Source: PSRF01 sp051000815
Lineage (GTDB): Bacteria; Acidobacteriota; Blastocatellia; Pyrinomonadales; Pyrinomonadaceae
Direction of reading: 5' to 3'
DNA length: 64,000 bases
NCBI GenBank assembly: GCA_051000815.1
Contig: JBPCNX010000024.1
Span: 28,607 to 92,606, forward strand
This document shows positions 8,848-17,910 of the stretch, in pieces (positions within the stretch are counted from its first letter, which is position 1; the number at the start of each line of letters is the position of its first letter). The notes beneath the pieces are model-generated. The model was not told the DNA's origin, did no database searches, and worked only from the letters and a program-made list of their open reading frames with translations. The position numbers were made by a program, and so were the translations under genes.

Positions 8848-9168
8848 ATGGATTACACCTACGAACAATTGAAACACATGACCGTTGCCGATTTGCGTGA
8901 GATAGCCAAAGGCAGCGAACACGAAGCGCTCCAGGGCTACACGCAATTAAACAAGGAACATCTGGTGGTCGCGCTTTCTCAAGCGCTGGGGATAAAACAC
9001 GAGCATCACGACGTTGTCGGCGTCGATAAGGCTTCAATCAAAGCGCGCATTCGCGAATTGAAGAAGAAACGCGAGGACGCCTTATCCGCTCACGACCACG
9101 CACAATTAAAAGTCGTGCGCCGTACAATCCACCGACTCAAGAGACAAATTCACAAAGCCACGGTGTAG
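8848..9168 (+). CDS. Small protein with Rho N-terminal-like (SAP-fold) domain
   Basis: A 106-residue basic protein with a textbook ribosome binding site (aggagga, 8834-8840). Residues about 5-50 (LKHMTVADLREIAK ... LNKEHLVVALSQALGI) resemble the Rho_N helix-extended-loop-helix module, which binds nucleic acid. The C-terminal half is a charged, probably coiled-coil region (KARIRELKKKREDALSA, VVRRTIHRLKRQIH). Probably a small DNA/RNA-binding protein; target unknown. It lies directly downstream of heptamer island A. Confidence 0.7.
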   Translation: MDYTYEQLKHMTVADLREIAKGSEHEALQGYTQLNKEHLVVALSQALGIKHEHHDVVGVDKASIKARIRELKKKREDALSAHDHAQLKVVRRTIHRLKRQIHKATV

Positions 9169-9530
9169 TCTTGCGAGCAGGTTCAAGCGCTCAGCACGAA
9201 GATCGGATCCATTAAGTCGAACCAGATCTCAACACGTTCGACGGATTTAGCACAAAAGATCGGTGATGGAGTCCCGCAAGCGGGACGACCGATAGTAGCC
9301 CAGCACTGGGCTGGGATTAGAAACTGTTTATCTCGCACGAGTCCGAACGCGGACGACTGAAAAGAGAGTGTTACCAATTCCACCGTCCGCTACGCGGACT
9401 GGTGATCTTTTCAACGCAATCCCCAACACTAAAGTGCTGGGCTATTACCAGTCGTCGGCTTCGCGGACTTTGAAAGAGGCTTTGTGCAACGTAGTTAGTT
9501 TCAAATTGGTAAGACTAAAGGAGCGTGATA
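9169..9530. other. Intergenic region made of short palindromes and a dispersed repeat
   Basis: About 360 bases without a credible gene. It holds small palindromes (gtcccgcaagcgggac near 9271, cccagcactgggctggg near 9299) and a dispersed repeat copy at 9356-9480, listed separately. Confidence 0.6.
9356..9480 (+). repeat. Dispersed ~125-bp palindrome-rich repeat, copy 1
   Basis: This stretch aligns by eye with the reverse complement of 28521-28650. Shared landmarks in the same order: ctgaaaag, agtgt, the gtccgctacgcggac palindrome, cttttca, the cactaaagtgctgg palindrome, ggctattaccagtcgtcgg and cttcgcggactt. It is a nested set of small inverted repeats, like a REP or MITE-type element without coding capacity. 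Confidence 0.8.
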
Positions 9531-9701
9531 ATGCCAAAGTGGATGTTGTATAGCCTGGGTGCCGTTGCCGACTTAGTCCTTGCCGTCATAGCCTACCGCT
9601 ACGATCGAATGTTATTTGCGGCGATCCTCGGCCTCGCGTGCGTGCTCTTCATTGTTGCAGCGCTTGGCTCTCTCAAAGGGGCAAAGGGCGGTACGGGCTG
9701 A
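9531..9701 (+). CDS. 56-residue two-helix membrane protein
   Basis: ATG at 9531 with a good aaaggag ribosome binding site seven bases upstream. The product has two hydrophobic helices (YSLGAVADLVLAVIAYRY and AAILGLACVLFIVAALG) separated by a charged YRYDRM turn, ending in a short basic tail. No family recognised. Another small membrane protein follows 30 bases later. Confidence 0.55.
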   Translation: MPKWMLYSLGAVADLVLAVIAYRYDRMLFAAILGLACVLFIVAALGSLKGAKGGTG

Positions 9702-9731
9702 GTCTTTCTCTCCTACCGCAAAAGGTGAGTC

Positions 9732-10094
9732 GTGATAGATGAGCACACTTCTTCACTGCCTATTTTAGTGCTGCTGGGCACTCTGGTTTTTCTCTATCAC
9801 TTTGGTGTGGGCCTTTACCTCGCTCTCGATCTGGAACCTTCACCCGCCTTTGAATTTCTCTATAGGGCTGCCTTTCTTTGCGGCGTGGTGTGGTGGCTAC
9901 AGGCCGAGGCCCGAAGATTTAATCTTAAGTCAGCTTACTGCCCTGGTTTGCTTGTGGGAATTGGGTGGGTGGTGATCATTCCTTACCACCTTTTCAAGAC
10001 GCGTGGCGCAAAGGGTTTGATTCCCCTTCTGGCACTACTCGGAAATCTTTCCATTGCCTACATGTTGGCGCAAATTGTTGCCCGCGTCTTATGA
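9732..10094 (+). CDS. 120-residue integral membrane protein, unknown
   Basis: GTG start. Four hydrophobic segments are visible: LPILVLLGTLVFLYHFGVGL, FLYRAAFLCGVVWWL, PGLLVGIGWVVIIPYHLF and IPLLALLGNLSIAYMLAQI, with a charged loop (QAEARRFNLKS) after the second. I do not recognise a family. It converges with the M24 peptidase gene on the other strand. Confidence 0.55.
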   Translation: MIDEHTSSLPILVLLGTLVFLYHFGVGLYLALDLEPSPAFEFLYRAAFLCGVVWWLQAEARRFNLKSAYCPGLLVGIGWVVIIPYHLFKTRGAKGLIPLLALLGNLSIAYMLAQIVARVL

Positions 10095-10106
10095 CTTGGA
10101 CGGGCG

Positions 10107-11786
10107 CTAGTTAATATTCGCCTTCTTAGCCCTTGCGATGAAAGCCTCAATCGCCGTCAGCTTCCTCGGTAAAGCCGCGGTCATCCAGCGCGTTCCGGTT
10201 TCCGTCACCAGCATGTCGTCCTCAATGCGCACGCCAATCCCTTTGTACTTCTCAAACGCCGGCCGAATGTCCTTCTTGAACTTCTCCCACCCCTCCGGCT
10301 TAAAACCCAGGGGTTGAAGATCGAGAGCATCGGGACGCACATAGATTCCCGGCTCGTTTGTGAACACCATCCCTGGTTCCAGCCGCGCCGTGGTGCCGAC
10401 GTCATGCACATTCATTCCCAGCCAGTGGGTGGTTCCGTGCATGAACCAGAGGAGATACTGGTTTGAATTACGATCGGTAATCAAACCAAGCTTCAGCAAC
10501 CCGCTCTTGATTACTTCCACAGCCGCCCGATGAACATCGGAATACATCGCACCTGGTCGAATTACCTTCGCCCCGGCTTCCTGAGCGTCGTAAACGACCT
10601 GATAAATCTCGGCCTGCGAGCGGGTGAACTTCCCGCTAACAGGAAAGGTACGTGTCACGTCGGCAGTGTAATGTTCATACTCGGCGCCCACATCCATCAG
10701 GATCAAATCACCCGGCTTCACTGCCCCCTGCGACTCGATGTAATGAAGCGTGGTGGCGTTGGGCCCGCAGCCGACGATCGATGGATAACCCCAATGATCG
10801 GCGTTGCGCAACTTGAACGTATAGGCCACCTGCGCATCGACCTCGTATTCCCATTTCGCACGTCCGGCAACGGCCCAGGCTCGTTCCTGCGCTTCGATGG
10901 TGATATCGATTGCGTGCTGCAAGAGCCGGATTTCCATCGGCGATTTTCGTAGGCGCAAACTGGCGAAGATGGGCGCCGCGTTCTTAATTTCGAATCCGCT
11001 CGGGGCCTTAATCCAATCTGCCGCGAAGCGCTGTTCGTTGCGATACTCTCGGCTGTTCGGTCCACCAGAAGGCAAGAGGTACAGCTCGCCTTCACCCTTC
11101 TCAGCAGCAGCAAACAAACCTTCAGAGCCAGTAGGGCCGGACACGCTCGGTGTAACTTCATTCCCGGTCATCAGGATGTTTTCTACCTTGGGCCGATATG
11201 GCTGGCGCGATCGCAGGGCCTCAATGAACGGTTCAAACTCGCGCGCGTCCCATATCTCACCGATGCCGGAAGCAGCATTAGCTTCCTCGACGGTATACAT
11301 GTGGCCAGTCCAGACCTCCCAAAAAGGATCACGCCGCGGCAGAAACAGGATCTCTGGAAGCTGCGCATTGCCGGGCATCAGCACAAGCGTGGCGCGCTTT
11401 TGCTTTAGCATAGTCAGGTAATAGAGATTGTTTTCCTGGCGATACTCGTAATCTACATCATTTGTGTAGACCCTCGGCTCCGTGCTGAACAGGATGAGAA
11501 TCCCTTTGGGACCAACCGCCCGGGACACGCGCATGCGTCGCCCGGCAAGTTCTGCAAGTCTCTCCTTCTGATCGAAGACGGGCGCAGCTGGGGCGATCCG
11601 GATAACTGAAGATGGTTTCTGAAGTGTGTTACTTGCACCTGCGCTTGAGAACAGCGAGAAGTTACCGAGCAGTATAGTGACCACGAGTGCCGGCACGAGT
11701 TTGAACGCAAATGCCAACCTTAGGCGGGAAGGCGTCGGCGCAGATGTGAGTGTTGGGGGTAAGCGGTGCGTTCGGTGAAACTTCAT
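10107..11786 (-). CDS. Exported Xaa-Pro aminopeptidase (M24B)
   Basis: A 559-residue protein with an N-terminal basic stretch and hydrophobic segment (about 28-50, LVPALVVTILLGNFSLFSSAG), so it is probably exported. The aminopeptidase P N domain follows (RRMRVSRAVGPKGILILFS), then the pita-bread M24 catalytic domain. Metal ligands are visible: two Asp in LMDVGAEYEHYTADVTRTF, His in THWLGMNVHDVG, Glu in VFTNEPGIYV and Glu in GVRIEDDMLVT. The enzyme removes N-terminal residues preceding proline. Longer than cytosolic PepP because of the export segment and a tail. Confidence 0.9.
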   Translation of the reverse strand: MKFHRTHRLPPTLTSAPTPSRLRLAFAFKLVPALVVTILLGNFSLFSSAGASNTLQKPSSVIRIAPAAPVFDQKERLAELAGRRMRVSRAVGPKGILILFSTEPRVYTNDVDYEYRQENNLYYLTMLKQKRATLVLMPGNAQLPEILFLPRRDPFWEVWTGHMYTVEEANAASGIGEIWDAREFEPFIEALRSRQPYRPKVENILMTGNEVTPSVSGPTGSEGLFAAAEKGEGELYLLPSGGPNSREYRNEQRFAADWIKAPSGFEIKNAAPIFASLRLRKSPMEIRLLQHAIDITIEAQERAWAVAGRAKWEYEVDAQVAYTFKLRNADHWGYPSIVGCGPNATTLHYIESQGAVKPGDLILMDVGAEYEHYTADVTRTFPVSGKFTRSQAEIYQVVYDAQEAGAKVIRPGAMYSDVHRAAVEVIKSGLLKLGLITDRNSNQYLLWFMHGTTHWLGMNVHDVGTTARLEPGMVFTNEPGIYVRPDALDLQPLGFKPEGWEKFKKDIRPAFEKYKGIGVRIEDDMLVTETGTRWMTAALPRKLTAIEAFIARAKKANIN

Positions 11787-11839
11787 TCCTTGATCTCGTG
11801 GGTTTGATGCGGGCGAAAGTGTGGCTCATAACCTACGAA

Positions 11840-11905
11840 ACCGTCTCGACGGTTTTGCGACGTCAAGCGAAGAAAACCGTTTGAACGGTTCGATAATTTC
11901 TTAGG
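11840..11905. repeat. Short palindrome pair (aaccgt...acggtt)
   Basis: Two related inverted repeats follow each other: aaaccgtctcgacggtttt and aaaaccgtttgaacggttcg. They lie in the 177-base gap between the kinase and peptidase genes, both on the minus strand. They could be transcript-end hairpins for the kinase mRNA or small REP-like elements. Confidence 0.5.
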
Positions 11906-11963
11906 ACGGCGTGAAATTGAATTCGGTCGCAACCGCTCCCATACTGTAGTTGATCGCAGGGCT

Positions 11964-13571
11964 CTACGGTGGTGGCGGTGGAACTCTGCGACGGTTCACC
12001 CTCCGCCCGGGAGTAATAACCTGTCGGGTGCCATCAGGCCTTGTCAAAACGCGCGTTCCATCAGGCATCACGAGTAACTGACTGCCATCGCGAAGGTTTC
12101 TAATAACGACGCCATCTCTGCGTGGGCGAATACGATTTGGCTGGTTCGGGTAATCAACATTCGGGGCAGCTGGAACGGTGGGATGCAGCATTTCGAATTC
12201 CTCTTCGGAAGCTGCCCGATCTCGATTCGCGTTCGCGGCCCTGTCAGCGGCTTGCTTCGCCGCCGACTCTATTTGCTTTGCAGACTTCTCCTGCTTCTTA
12301 GTCTGTTTTTCGTCTGCCGCGACTTGCTGCTTGTCGGCTTCGACGCTGTTCGTGCCCACGGAGACTGAGTTAACAGCAGAACCTTCGCCGCCAGACACCT
12401 GCCCCTCGGGCTGATGCTGAACAGCAGCCGGACTTGGCTCCACGCTGGCGGCAGGCGTCGCAACAGTATCGGCCGCTTTCCTTTTTTGATATGCGTAGAA
12501 AACACCGACGCCCGCAATTAAAAAAACTATCGCGGCTGCTCCGACAGCCCAGATTGCGCCGCGCTTTTTCTCCGGCCTGGCCAGTAGCGTCGTTTCGCCA
12601 GTTGCAATAGTCGCCTGCCGGGGCTTGGCGCTGGTGAATGCGGCCGTTTGCCGTTTTCCTTCATCAGTTGGGGAAACTGTCGGGCTCGCTGACGGAAAGA
12701 GCACTGTATTCGCTTCGCTCCGGCTCGTTGCCGTTGTTGTTTCGGATTCACCCTGCTGAAGCGCGCGGCGCATTTCAGCAGCGTCGCGATAGCGCTGATC
12801 GCGATTCTGCGCCATTGCTCGATCCAGCACAGTACTCAACCCATGGGGAATGTCGCCATTTACCTCGTGGGCCGGTTTCAAAGGATCAGGCTGACCATTC
12901 ACCATCGCCGCCGCCCGCGTCAACGCATCGGGCGGCTTGATGCCCGTAACGAGGTTGTAGAGCGTCGCCGCGAGCGCGTAGAGGTCGCTTCGCGCATCGG
13001 TACCCAGGCCCTGAATCTGTTCCAAAGGAGCGTAGTTGGGCGTGTAGCCGAAAATACTCGCTGAGGTCGTCACGCGCGAAATCTCGCTCGCGTGTCCCTT
13101 TGCCAGGCCGAAATCAAGCAGGATGACTTGACCGCGCGCGGTGACCTTCAAGTTCTGCGGCTTAATGTCGCGATGGACGATGGGCGATTCCTGGGTATGG
13201 AGATAGTCGAGCGCGTCGAGAAGCTGATCAGCCCAGACTAAAACATCGGCCGTGGGGAAAGGGCTGCGTCGCTGCGCAAACTTCTCCGCAAGGTCATCCC
13301 CTGGGATGAACTGCATGATCAAAAACTGCCCCTCGCCTTCCGAGAAATGGTCGCTTACGCGCGGCAGAGCCTGGTGATGCATGCGCGCCAGTAGTCGCGC
13401 TTCGCGTTCAAACTGCTTTCTCAAGCGCTCGTCAGTAAATAATGTTTCCTTGAGCGCAACTGTGCTATCCAGGCGCTCGTCGACTGCTTCATAGACAGTT
13501 CCCATGCCGCCCTGTCCCAGAGAGCGGATGATGCGATACCGGCCCTGTAAAACTGTTTCTGGTGTAAGCAT
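11964..13571 (-). CDS. PknB-like Ser/Thr protein kinase with TM and C-terminal tail
   Basis: A 535-residue receptor-type kinase. Catalytic motifs are intact: glycine loop GQGGMGTVYE (19-28), Lys41 (VALKE), HRDIKPQN (133-140), DFG (153-155). A transmembrane helix lies near 338-360 (AVGAAAIVFLIAGVGVFYAY). The external part is low-complexity, Ala/Lys/Glu-rich, and ends with repeated PDGTR motifs (MPDGTRVLTRPDGTRQVI) and polyproline. It phosphorylates unknown cytosolic targets; a PP2C phosphatase that could oppose it is encoded at 48297. A heptamer repeat island separates it from the divergent UPF0182 gene. Confidence 0.92.
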   Translation of the reverse strand: MLTPETVLQGRYRIIRSLGQGGMGTVYEAVDERLDSTVALKETLFTDERLRKQFEREARLLARMHHQALPRVSDHFSEGEGQFLIMQFIPGDDLAEKFAQRRSPFPTADVLVWADQLLDALDYLHTQESPIVHRDIKPQNLKVTARGQVILLDFGLAKGHASEISRVTTSASIFGYTPNYAPLEQIQGLGTDARSDLYALAATLYNLVTGIKPPDALTRAAAMVNGQPDPLKPAHEVNGDIPHGLSTVLDRAMAQNRDQRYRDAAEMRRALQQGESETTTATSRSEANTVLFPSASPTVSPTDEGKRQTAAFTSAKPRQATIATGETTLLARPEKKRGAIWAVGAAAIVFLIAGVGVFYAYQKRKAADTVATPAASVEPSPAAVQHQPEGQVSGGEGSAVNSVSVGTNSVEADKQQVAADEKQTKKQEKSAKQIESAAKQAADRAANANRDRAASEEEFEMLHPTVPAAPNVDYPNQPNRIRPRRDGVVIRNLRDGSQLLVMPDGTRVLTRPDGTRQVITPGRRVNRRRVPPPPP

Positions 13572-13602
13572 TAGCGGAGTTCATTATACACAACGAGGCG
13601 GA

Positions 13603-13800
13603 AGACAGTAGGCAGTAGGCTGATAAGGATGAGGGATGAGGGATGAGGGATGAATTAGATGATGAGGGATGAATTAGATGATGAGGGTTGAGGGCTAGGG
13701 GTTAAAGACATGATTCCGAATCTGCTTCATCCTTCACCCTCATCCTTATCAGCCTACTGCCTACTGTCTACTGCCTACTGCCTACTGCTTTCTGCCTTCT
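13603..13800. repeat. Heptamer repeat island B with 33-bp perfect inverted repeat
   Basis: Left side: cagtagg twice, then ggatgag-type units. Right side from 13727: ttcatcc, ttcaccc, tcatcct, tatcagc, ctactgc and relatives, all in 7-base register. Bases 13603-13635 are the exact reverse complement of 13737-13769. The island lies between two divergent genes and may also contain their promoters. Confidence 0.92.
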
Positions 13801-13806
13801 AAGCGT

Positions 13807-16668
13807 ATGCTAGGCGCCATGAGCAGACCCTTCCCCCAGTCCGATGAAGAAATCATTGATGCGCCTCCACCCAGGCGTCATCATTGGCGGCGCTGGTTTT
13901 TAGGCGGCCTGGTGCTGCTATTCATCATCCTCTCGCGGAGTCTCTCAATCTATGTGTCCGCTCTTTGGTTCGGATCCCTCGGCTATTCCAGCGTGTACTG
14001 GTACATCCTCAAACTGAAAGTGGTTCTCTTCCTGGCTTTTTTGGTTTTGACTCTTGCGATCCTGCGCGGCGCCTTCTGGTTGCTGGAACGAATGTTTGCC
14101 GCACACGTGCTGGAACCGCGGACCATCATGCTCAACAATCAACCCTTCCAGGTTGCGCCGGCAAGGTTCTTGCGGCCGGTGTCGTGGGCTGTCGCGTTGG
14201 TCTTCGGCCTCTTCTCCGGCCTGGCGATGAAGTCTAAGTGGTTGGAGTTTGCAAACTATGTAAATCAAGCTCCCACTTCCCTCTACGATCCGATATTTCA
14301 GAAATCTTTGGCGTTTTATCTGTTCTCGCTGCCCATCCTGGATTCGATTAGCTCCTGGCTGGTGACGCTGACCTTTGTGATCCTCTGCGCCGCCCTGCTC
14401 TATTCCCTGCTTTCCATCCCGCAGAAGGTGCTCAAAAGCGCCCGGTCCCTTTCCTCTAAAACTGCGTTCGCGGCCGTCTCAATTGGGCTCGCTGCATTCC
14501 TGCTGGCGCTTGCGTGGCGCACCTGGCTTTCGCGATTTCCCTACCTCTGGAGCGATCATCAAACAATTTCCGGCGTGACCTATACCGAGGCAAACTACCT
14601 CCTTCCGGGTTTGTTATTCGTCGCCGTGGCGCTTGTTATAGCTGCTCTCATTTCACTGATTAATGCATTCACCAAACGTGGTTTGCGCCTGCTCTTTATG
14701 GCGCTGGCGATTCCGATAGCGGTTTACGTAGTCGGCGTGGTTATAGTCCCCACCTATGTGCACAGCTTCATCGTCAAACCGAACGAAATAGGCCGAGAGA
14801 CACCTTACATCGAACACAATATCGCCTGGACCCGGCGGGCCTTTGGTTTGGAACAGATAGAATCGCGCGAGTTTGAAGCTGAACCTTCGATTGAAGCGCT
14901 CAACCTTGATGCCAATCGTGCGACTCTGGAAAATATCAGGCTCTGGGATTGGCGCGCCTTACAGGACACGCTCAAGCAGGTTCAAACTATTCGCACTTAC
15001 TACGACTTCCTTGATGTCGACGTAGATCGCTACTCGCTGGGCGGGCAGACACGCCAGGTAATGTTGGCGGCTCGCGAACTCGATGTAGAGAAGTTGCCCG
15101 AATCTTCGCGCAACTGGATCAACGAAAAACTGATTTACACCCACGGCTACGGCGTGACGATGAATACCGCAAACGGTTTCACACCAGAAGGAATGCCTCG
15201 CTTCGTGCTTTCTGATATGCCGATTAAGTCGAGCGCCCCGGAGGCCGTCGTCACAAGACCGCAGATTTACTATGGCCAGAAGACTGACACCGACGTTTAC
15301 GTGAAAACCGCGCAAAAGGAGTTTGATTTTCCTCAGGGCGAGACCAACACTTACACGACTTACGAAGGCACTGGAGGAATCGAGATCGGGGGACGCTTTC
15401 GGCGCATGCTACTGGCCTGGGCGCTTGACGATCTCTCCAAGCTCCCATTCTCCGACGACATCACGCCGCAAAGCCGGGTGCTGATTCATCGGAACATCCG
15501 CGAAATCGTTGATGGGATCGCGCCGTTCCTTATCTACGATAACGATCCTTACATGGTTGTCAGTAAAGACGGGCGACTCTTTTGGATGCTCGACGCCTTT
15601 ACCGAATCAACGCGATTTCCTTACTCGCGCCATCACCAGGTTGGCGGAGATACAGTCAATTACATTCGCAACAGTGTTAAGGTAGTCATCGATGCTTATA
15701 ACGGCTCAGTCGACTTCTACGTTTTCGATCTTCAGGACCCGATAGTCGCAACCTACCGAGCAATTTTTCCTTCTCTCTTCAAGGACGCTTCTCTCATGCC
15801 CGCGGATTTGCGTTCACACGTTCGCTATCCGGAGACACTCATTCGAGTTCAAGCAGAGGTCTATGGTCTCTATCACACACAAAGTCCCAAGGTTTTCTTC
15901 CAGCGGGAAGACGTTTGGAGTGTTGCTAGTCAGCTTGGTATCGATGACCAGAATAAAAAACAGGCCCAACCGATTGACCCTTACTATGTCCTGATGCAGC
16001 TTCCCGGCGAACCAGGGCCCAGCGAGTTTGCTTTGATTCTGCCGTTCACGCCGTCCAATCGGAATAACATGATCGGCTGGATGGCCGGCCGAAGTGATGG
16101 TGAGAATTACGGCAAGCTCCTGGTCTACAACTTTCCCGAGTCGCGCCTGATCGAGGGACCGCTGCAGATTGAAGCTCGTATCGATCAGAACGCCCAACTC
16201 TCAGCGCAGTTCAGTCTCTGGAACCAGCAAGGGTCGCGCGTTCTGCGCGGACACCTGCTGGTGATTCCAATTGGACGCTCATTGCTTTACGTGGAGCCCG
16301 TCTATCTGCAGGCGCAACGCAGTCCGATGCCTGAGCTGCGCCTCGTTGTCCTGGCAATCCAGGAGCGAGTGGCCTATGGGCAAAGTTTTGAAGAGGCGCT
16401 GAGCAACCTCATCGGCGAGGCAGGAAAGACGGCTTTGCCGGCAGCCGAGCAAACGACTGACAAGCCTTCGCCAGGCGCGACACCACCAGTGGCTTCTGCA
16501 ATTCCGACGGCCGCGTCGACATTCCAACAACTTGTTATTCGGGCCATCCAGGAGTTTGAGGAGTATGAGCGGCTCACCGCCCAGGGTAAGCATGCCGAGG
16601 CGGGCCAGAAACTGGAGCAACACAAGCGCACTCTTGATGAGTTGCGGCGCATGGGAACCAAACCCTAA
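13807..16668 (+). CDS. UPF0182 family membrane protein
   Basis: A 953-residue COG1615/UPF0182 protein of normal length. The N-terminal third has about seven hydrophobic helices (from RWFLGGLVLLFIILSRSLSI to LFMALAIPIAVYVVGVVIVP). The large soluble part follows, with family-typical segments YIEHNIAWTRRAFGL, NIRLWDWRALQDTLKQ, FPYSRHHQ and GDTVNYIRNSVKVVIDAYNG. The C-terminus is a Pro/Ala-rich linker and a coiled coil (FEEYERLTAQGKHAEAGQKL). The function of the family is unknown. A second in-frame ATG at 13819 could be the true start. Confidence 0.93.
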   Translation: MLGAMSRPFPQSDEEIIDAPPPRRHHWRRWFLGGLVLLFIILSRSLSIYVSALWFGSLGYSSVYWYILKLKVVLFLAFLVLTLAILRGAFWLLERMFAAHVLEPRTIMLNNQPFQVAPARFLRPVSWAVALVFGLFSGLAMKSKWLEFANYVNQAPTSLYDPIFQKSLAFYLFSLPILDSISSWLVTLTFVILCAALLYSLLSIPQKVLKSARSLSSKTAFAAVSIGLAAFLLALAWRTWLSRFPYLWSDHQTISGVTYTEANYLLPGLLFVAVALVIAALISLINAFTKRGLRLLFMALAIPIAVYVVGVVIVPTYVHSFIVKPNEIGRETPYIEHNIAWTRRAFGLEQIESREFEAEPSIEALNLDANRATLENIRLWDWRALQDTLKQVQTIRTYYDFLDVDVDRYSLGGQTRQVMLAARELDVEKLPESSRNWINEKLIYTHGYGVTMNTANGFTPEGMPRFVLSDMPIKSSAPEAVVTRPQIYYGQKTDTDVYVKTAQKEFDFPQGETNTYTTYEGTGGIEIGGRFRRMLLAWALDDLSKLPFSDDITPQSRVLIHRNIREIVDGIAPFLIYDNDPYMVVSKDGRLFWMLDAFTESTRFPYSRHHQVGGDTVNYIRNSVKVVIDAYNGSVDFYVFDLQDPIVATYRAIFPSLFKDASLMPADLRSHVRYPETLIRVQAEVYGLYHTQSPKVFFQREDVWSVASQLGIDDQNKKQAQPIDPYYVLMQLPGEPGPSEFALILPFTPSNRNNMIGWMAGRSDGENYGKLLVYNFPESRLIEGPLQIEARIDQNAQLSAQFSLWNQQGSRVLRGHLLVIPIGRSLLYVEPVYLQAQRSPMPELRLVVLAIQERVAYGQSFEEALSNLIGEAGKTALPAAEQTTDKPSPGATPPVASAIPTAASTFQQLVIRAIQEFEEYERLTAQGKHAEAGQKLEQHKRTLDELRRMGTKP

Positions 16669-16769
16669 ACGGGCTCTCAGTTCTTCGTTGTGAGTTTCAG
16701 AAGTCGATGAGAATGGAGGGAGTCGAATCGGCTAACTGTTGCACTTTCGCAGAGGAGGAAGAACCGTAG

Positions 16770-17090
16770 ATGGCTCAGTATCTGCTCATCGAGTCGCGCG
16801 ATCCGTTTGAATCCAACGACGTTGGCTTCTACTACGACTTGGCCAAAGGGCTGGTCGAGGGCGGTGACCAGGTGACGCTGTTCCTCGTCCAGAACGGTGT
16901 GCTGCCCGCGCGCCCGTCGGCGCACTCGGCCGCGCTCAGCGCACTGGCACGGAGCGGGGTGACGGTGCTCGCCGATGACTTCTCATTACAGGAACGCGGC
17001 ATCGCCAAGCTGGCCGAGGGCATCGCCGCGGCCCCCGTCGAGGTTGTCTTGGACCACCTCGCGGCCGGCCACAAGACCATCTGGCACTAG
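16770..17090 (+). CDS. DsrE-like sulfur-relay family protein 1
   Basis: 106 residues with gaggagg upstream of the ATG. The DsrE/TusD-type alpha/beta fold is suggested by YLLIESRDPFESNDVGFYYDLAKGL, a strand QVTLFLVQNGVL and ARSGVTVLADDFSLQERGI. No obvious catalytic Cys is present, so it may be a structural partner of the next two products. First of three tandem genes (gaps of about 10 bases) with markedly higher G+C than the neighbours. Confidence 0.68.
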   Translation: MAQYLLIESRDPFESNDVGFYYDLAKGLVEGGDQVTLFLVQNGVLPARPSAHSAALSALARSGVTVLADDFSLQERGIAKLAEGIAAAPVEVVLDHLAAGHKTIWH

Positions 17091-17100
17091 GAGACGAAGC

Positions 17101-17511
17101 ATGTCAAAGAAGACTCTGACCGTTGCGCTCATGGATCCTCCCTACGAGTCTGAGAACCTGACCACGGCGTTTCGCATCCTCGACGTCGCCGCCCGGCGCG
17201 GGTACCACATCAACGTTTTTGCCTACGAGGGGGCCGCGGGCCTCGCGTTCGTGCGCCAAACGCCGCACCCGAACCCCGTCCACGGCAAGGACGTGGCCGA
17301 GGAGAACCACCCCACCACCAAGGATCAGGTCGCGGCCCTGCTCGTCGAAGCTGAGAAGAACGGCGGCAAGGTGGACTGGGTCAACTGTGGCATGTGCGTC
17401 GACGAGCGCGGCGTCAACGAGTTCGTGCCGGGCACGCGGCGCGGCTCGCCGGCCGACTTCCACGCCTTCATCGAGGCGTCGGACAACGTTCTTGTCATCC
17501 CGACCAAGTGA
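17101..17511 (+). CDS. DsrE/DsrF-like sulfur-relay family protein 2
   Basis: Start chosen at the ATG at 17101 (MSKKTLTVALMDPPYESENL), ten bases after the previous stop; an upstream in-frame ATG at 16975 would run through the previous gene. 136 residues. TTAFRILDVAARRGYHINVFAYEGA is DsrE-like. A possible active-site motif NCGMCVDERG carries two Cys, as expected for a persulfide carrier. Probably acts with its two neighbours as a heteromeric sulfur-transfer or sulfur-sensing complex; no dsrAB or tusE genes are in view. Confidence 0.68.
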   Translation: MSKKTLTVALMDPPYESENLTTAFRILDVAARRGYHINVFAYEGAAGLAFVRQTPHPNPVHGKDVAEENHPTTKDQVAALLVEAEKNGGKVDWVNCGMCVDERGVNEFVPGTRRGSPADFHAFIEASDNVLVIPTK

Positions 17512-17520
17512 GGTGAAGCG

Positions 17521-17910
17521 GTGGCCAAGAAGACGCTGAACATCGTGGAGTCGGCCTATCGGGCCGTGATGGAAGAGCAGGATGACACCATCCTCTGGCT
17601 GCTGGCCGCGATGCAGGGTGCGGGTGCGGAGCACACCGTGGTGCTGCGCGGCAACGCAGTGAACTACGCGGTCGCCGGCCAGGGAGTCCCGGGCCTCACG
17701 GTCGGCGAGTGGAAACAGACCCAGGCACCGAAGATGGATCGCGACGTCCTGGACCTGATCGAGAAGCGGAGGATCCCCGTGTACGTCGTCGCCGAGGACC
17801 TCGCAGACCGCGGGATCGAAAGCGGCGCGCTGGTGCCGGGCGTACTGCTGCTGCCACGGACGGCGCTGCCCGCGCTCTTCACCGAGTACGAGCTGGTTGC
17901 CCACTGGTAG
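17521..17910 (+). CDS. DsrE/DsrH-like sulfur-relay family protein 3
   Basis: 129 residues from GTG. KTLNIVESAYRAVMEEQDDTILWLLAAMQ, a strand AEHTVVLRGNAVNY and IPVYVVAEDLADRGI fit a DsrE/DsrH-like fold. No Cys is present. Third member of the GC-rich trio. Codon third positions are almost all G or C, unlike flanking genes. Assignment to DsrH rather than a generic DsrE paralogue is uncertain. Confidence 0.62.
   Translation: MAKKTLNIVESAYRAVMEEQDDTILWLLAAMQGAGAEHTVVLRGNAVNYAVAGQGVPGLTVGEWKQTQAPKMDRDVLDLIEKRRIPVYVVAEDLADRGIESGALVPGVLLLPRTALPALFTEYELVAHW

Noticed and set aside
8471..8946. Several overlapping ORFs of 76-111 residues on both strands across 8471-8946
   Set aside because: They read through heptamer island A, producing 7-residue periodic peptides (EVRSAKC-type); no coding signal.
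17104..17904. 266-residue minus-strand ORF
   Set aside because: Antisense to the DsrE-like genes; a by-product of high G+C at third codon positions, and the plus-strand genes have family motifs.
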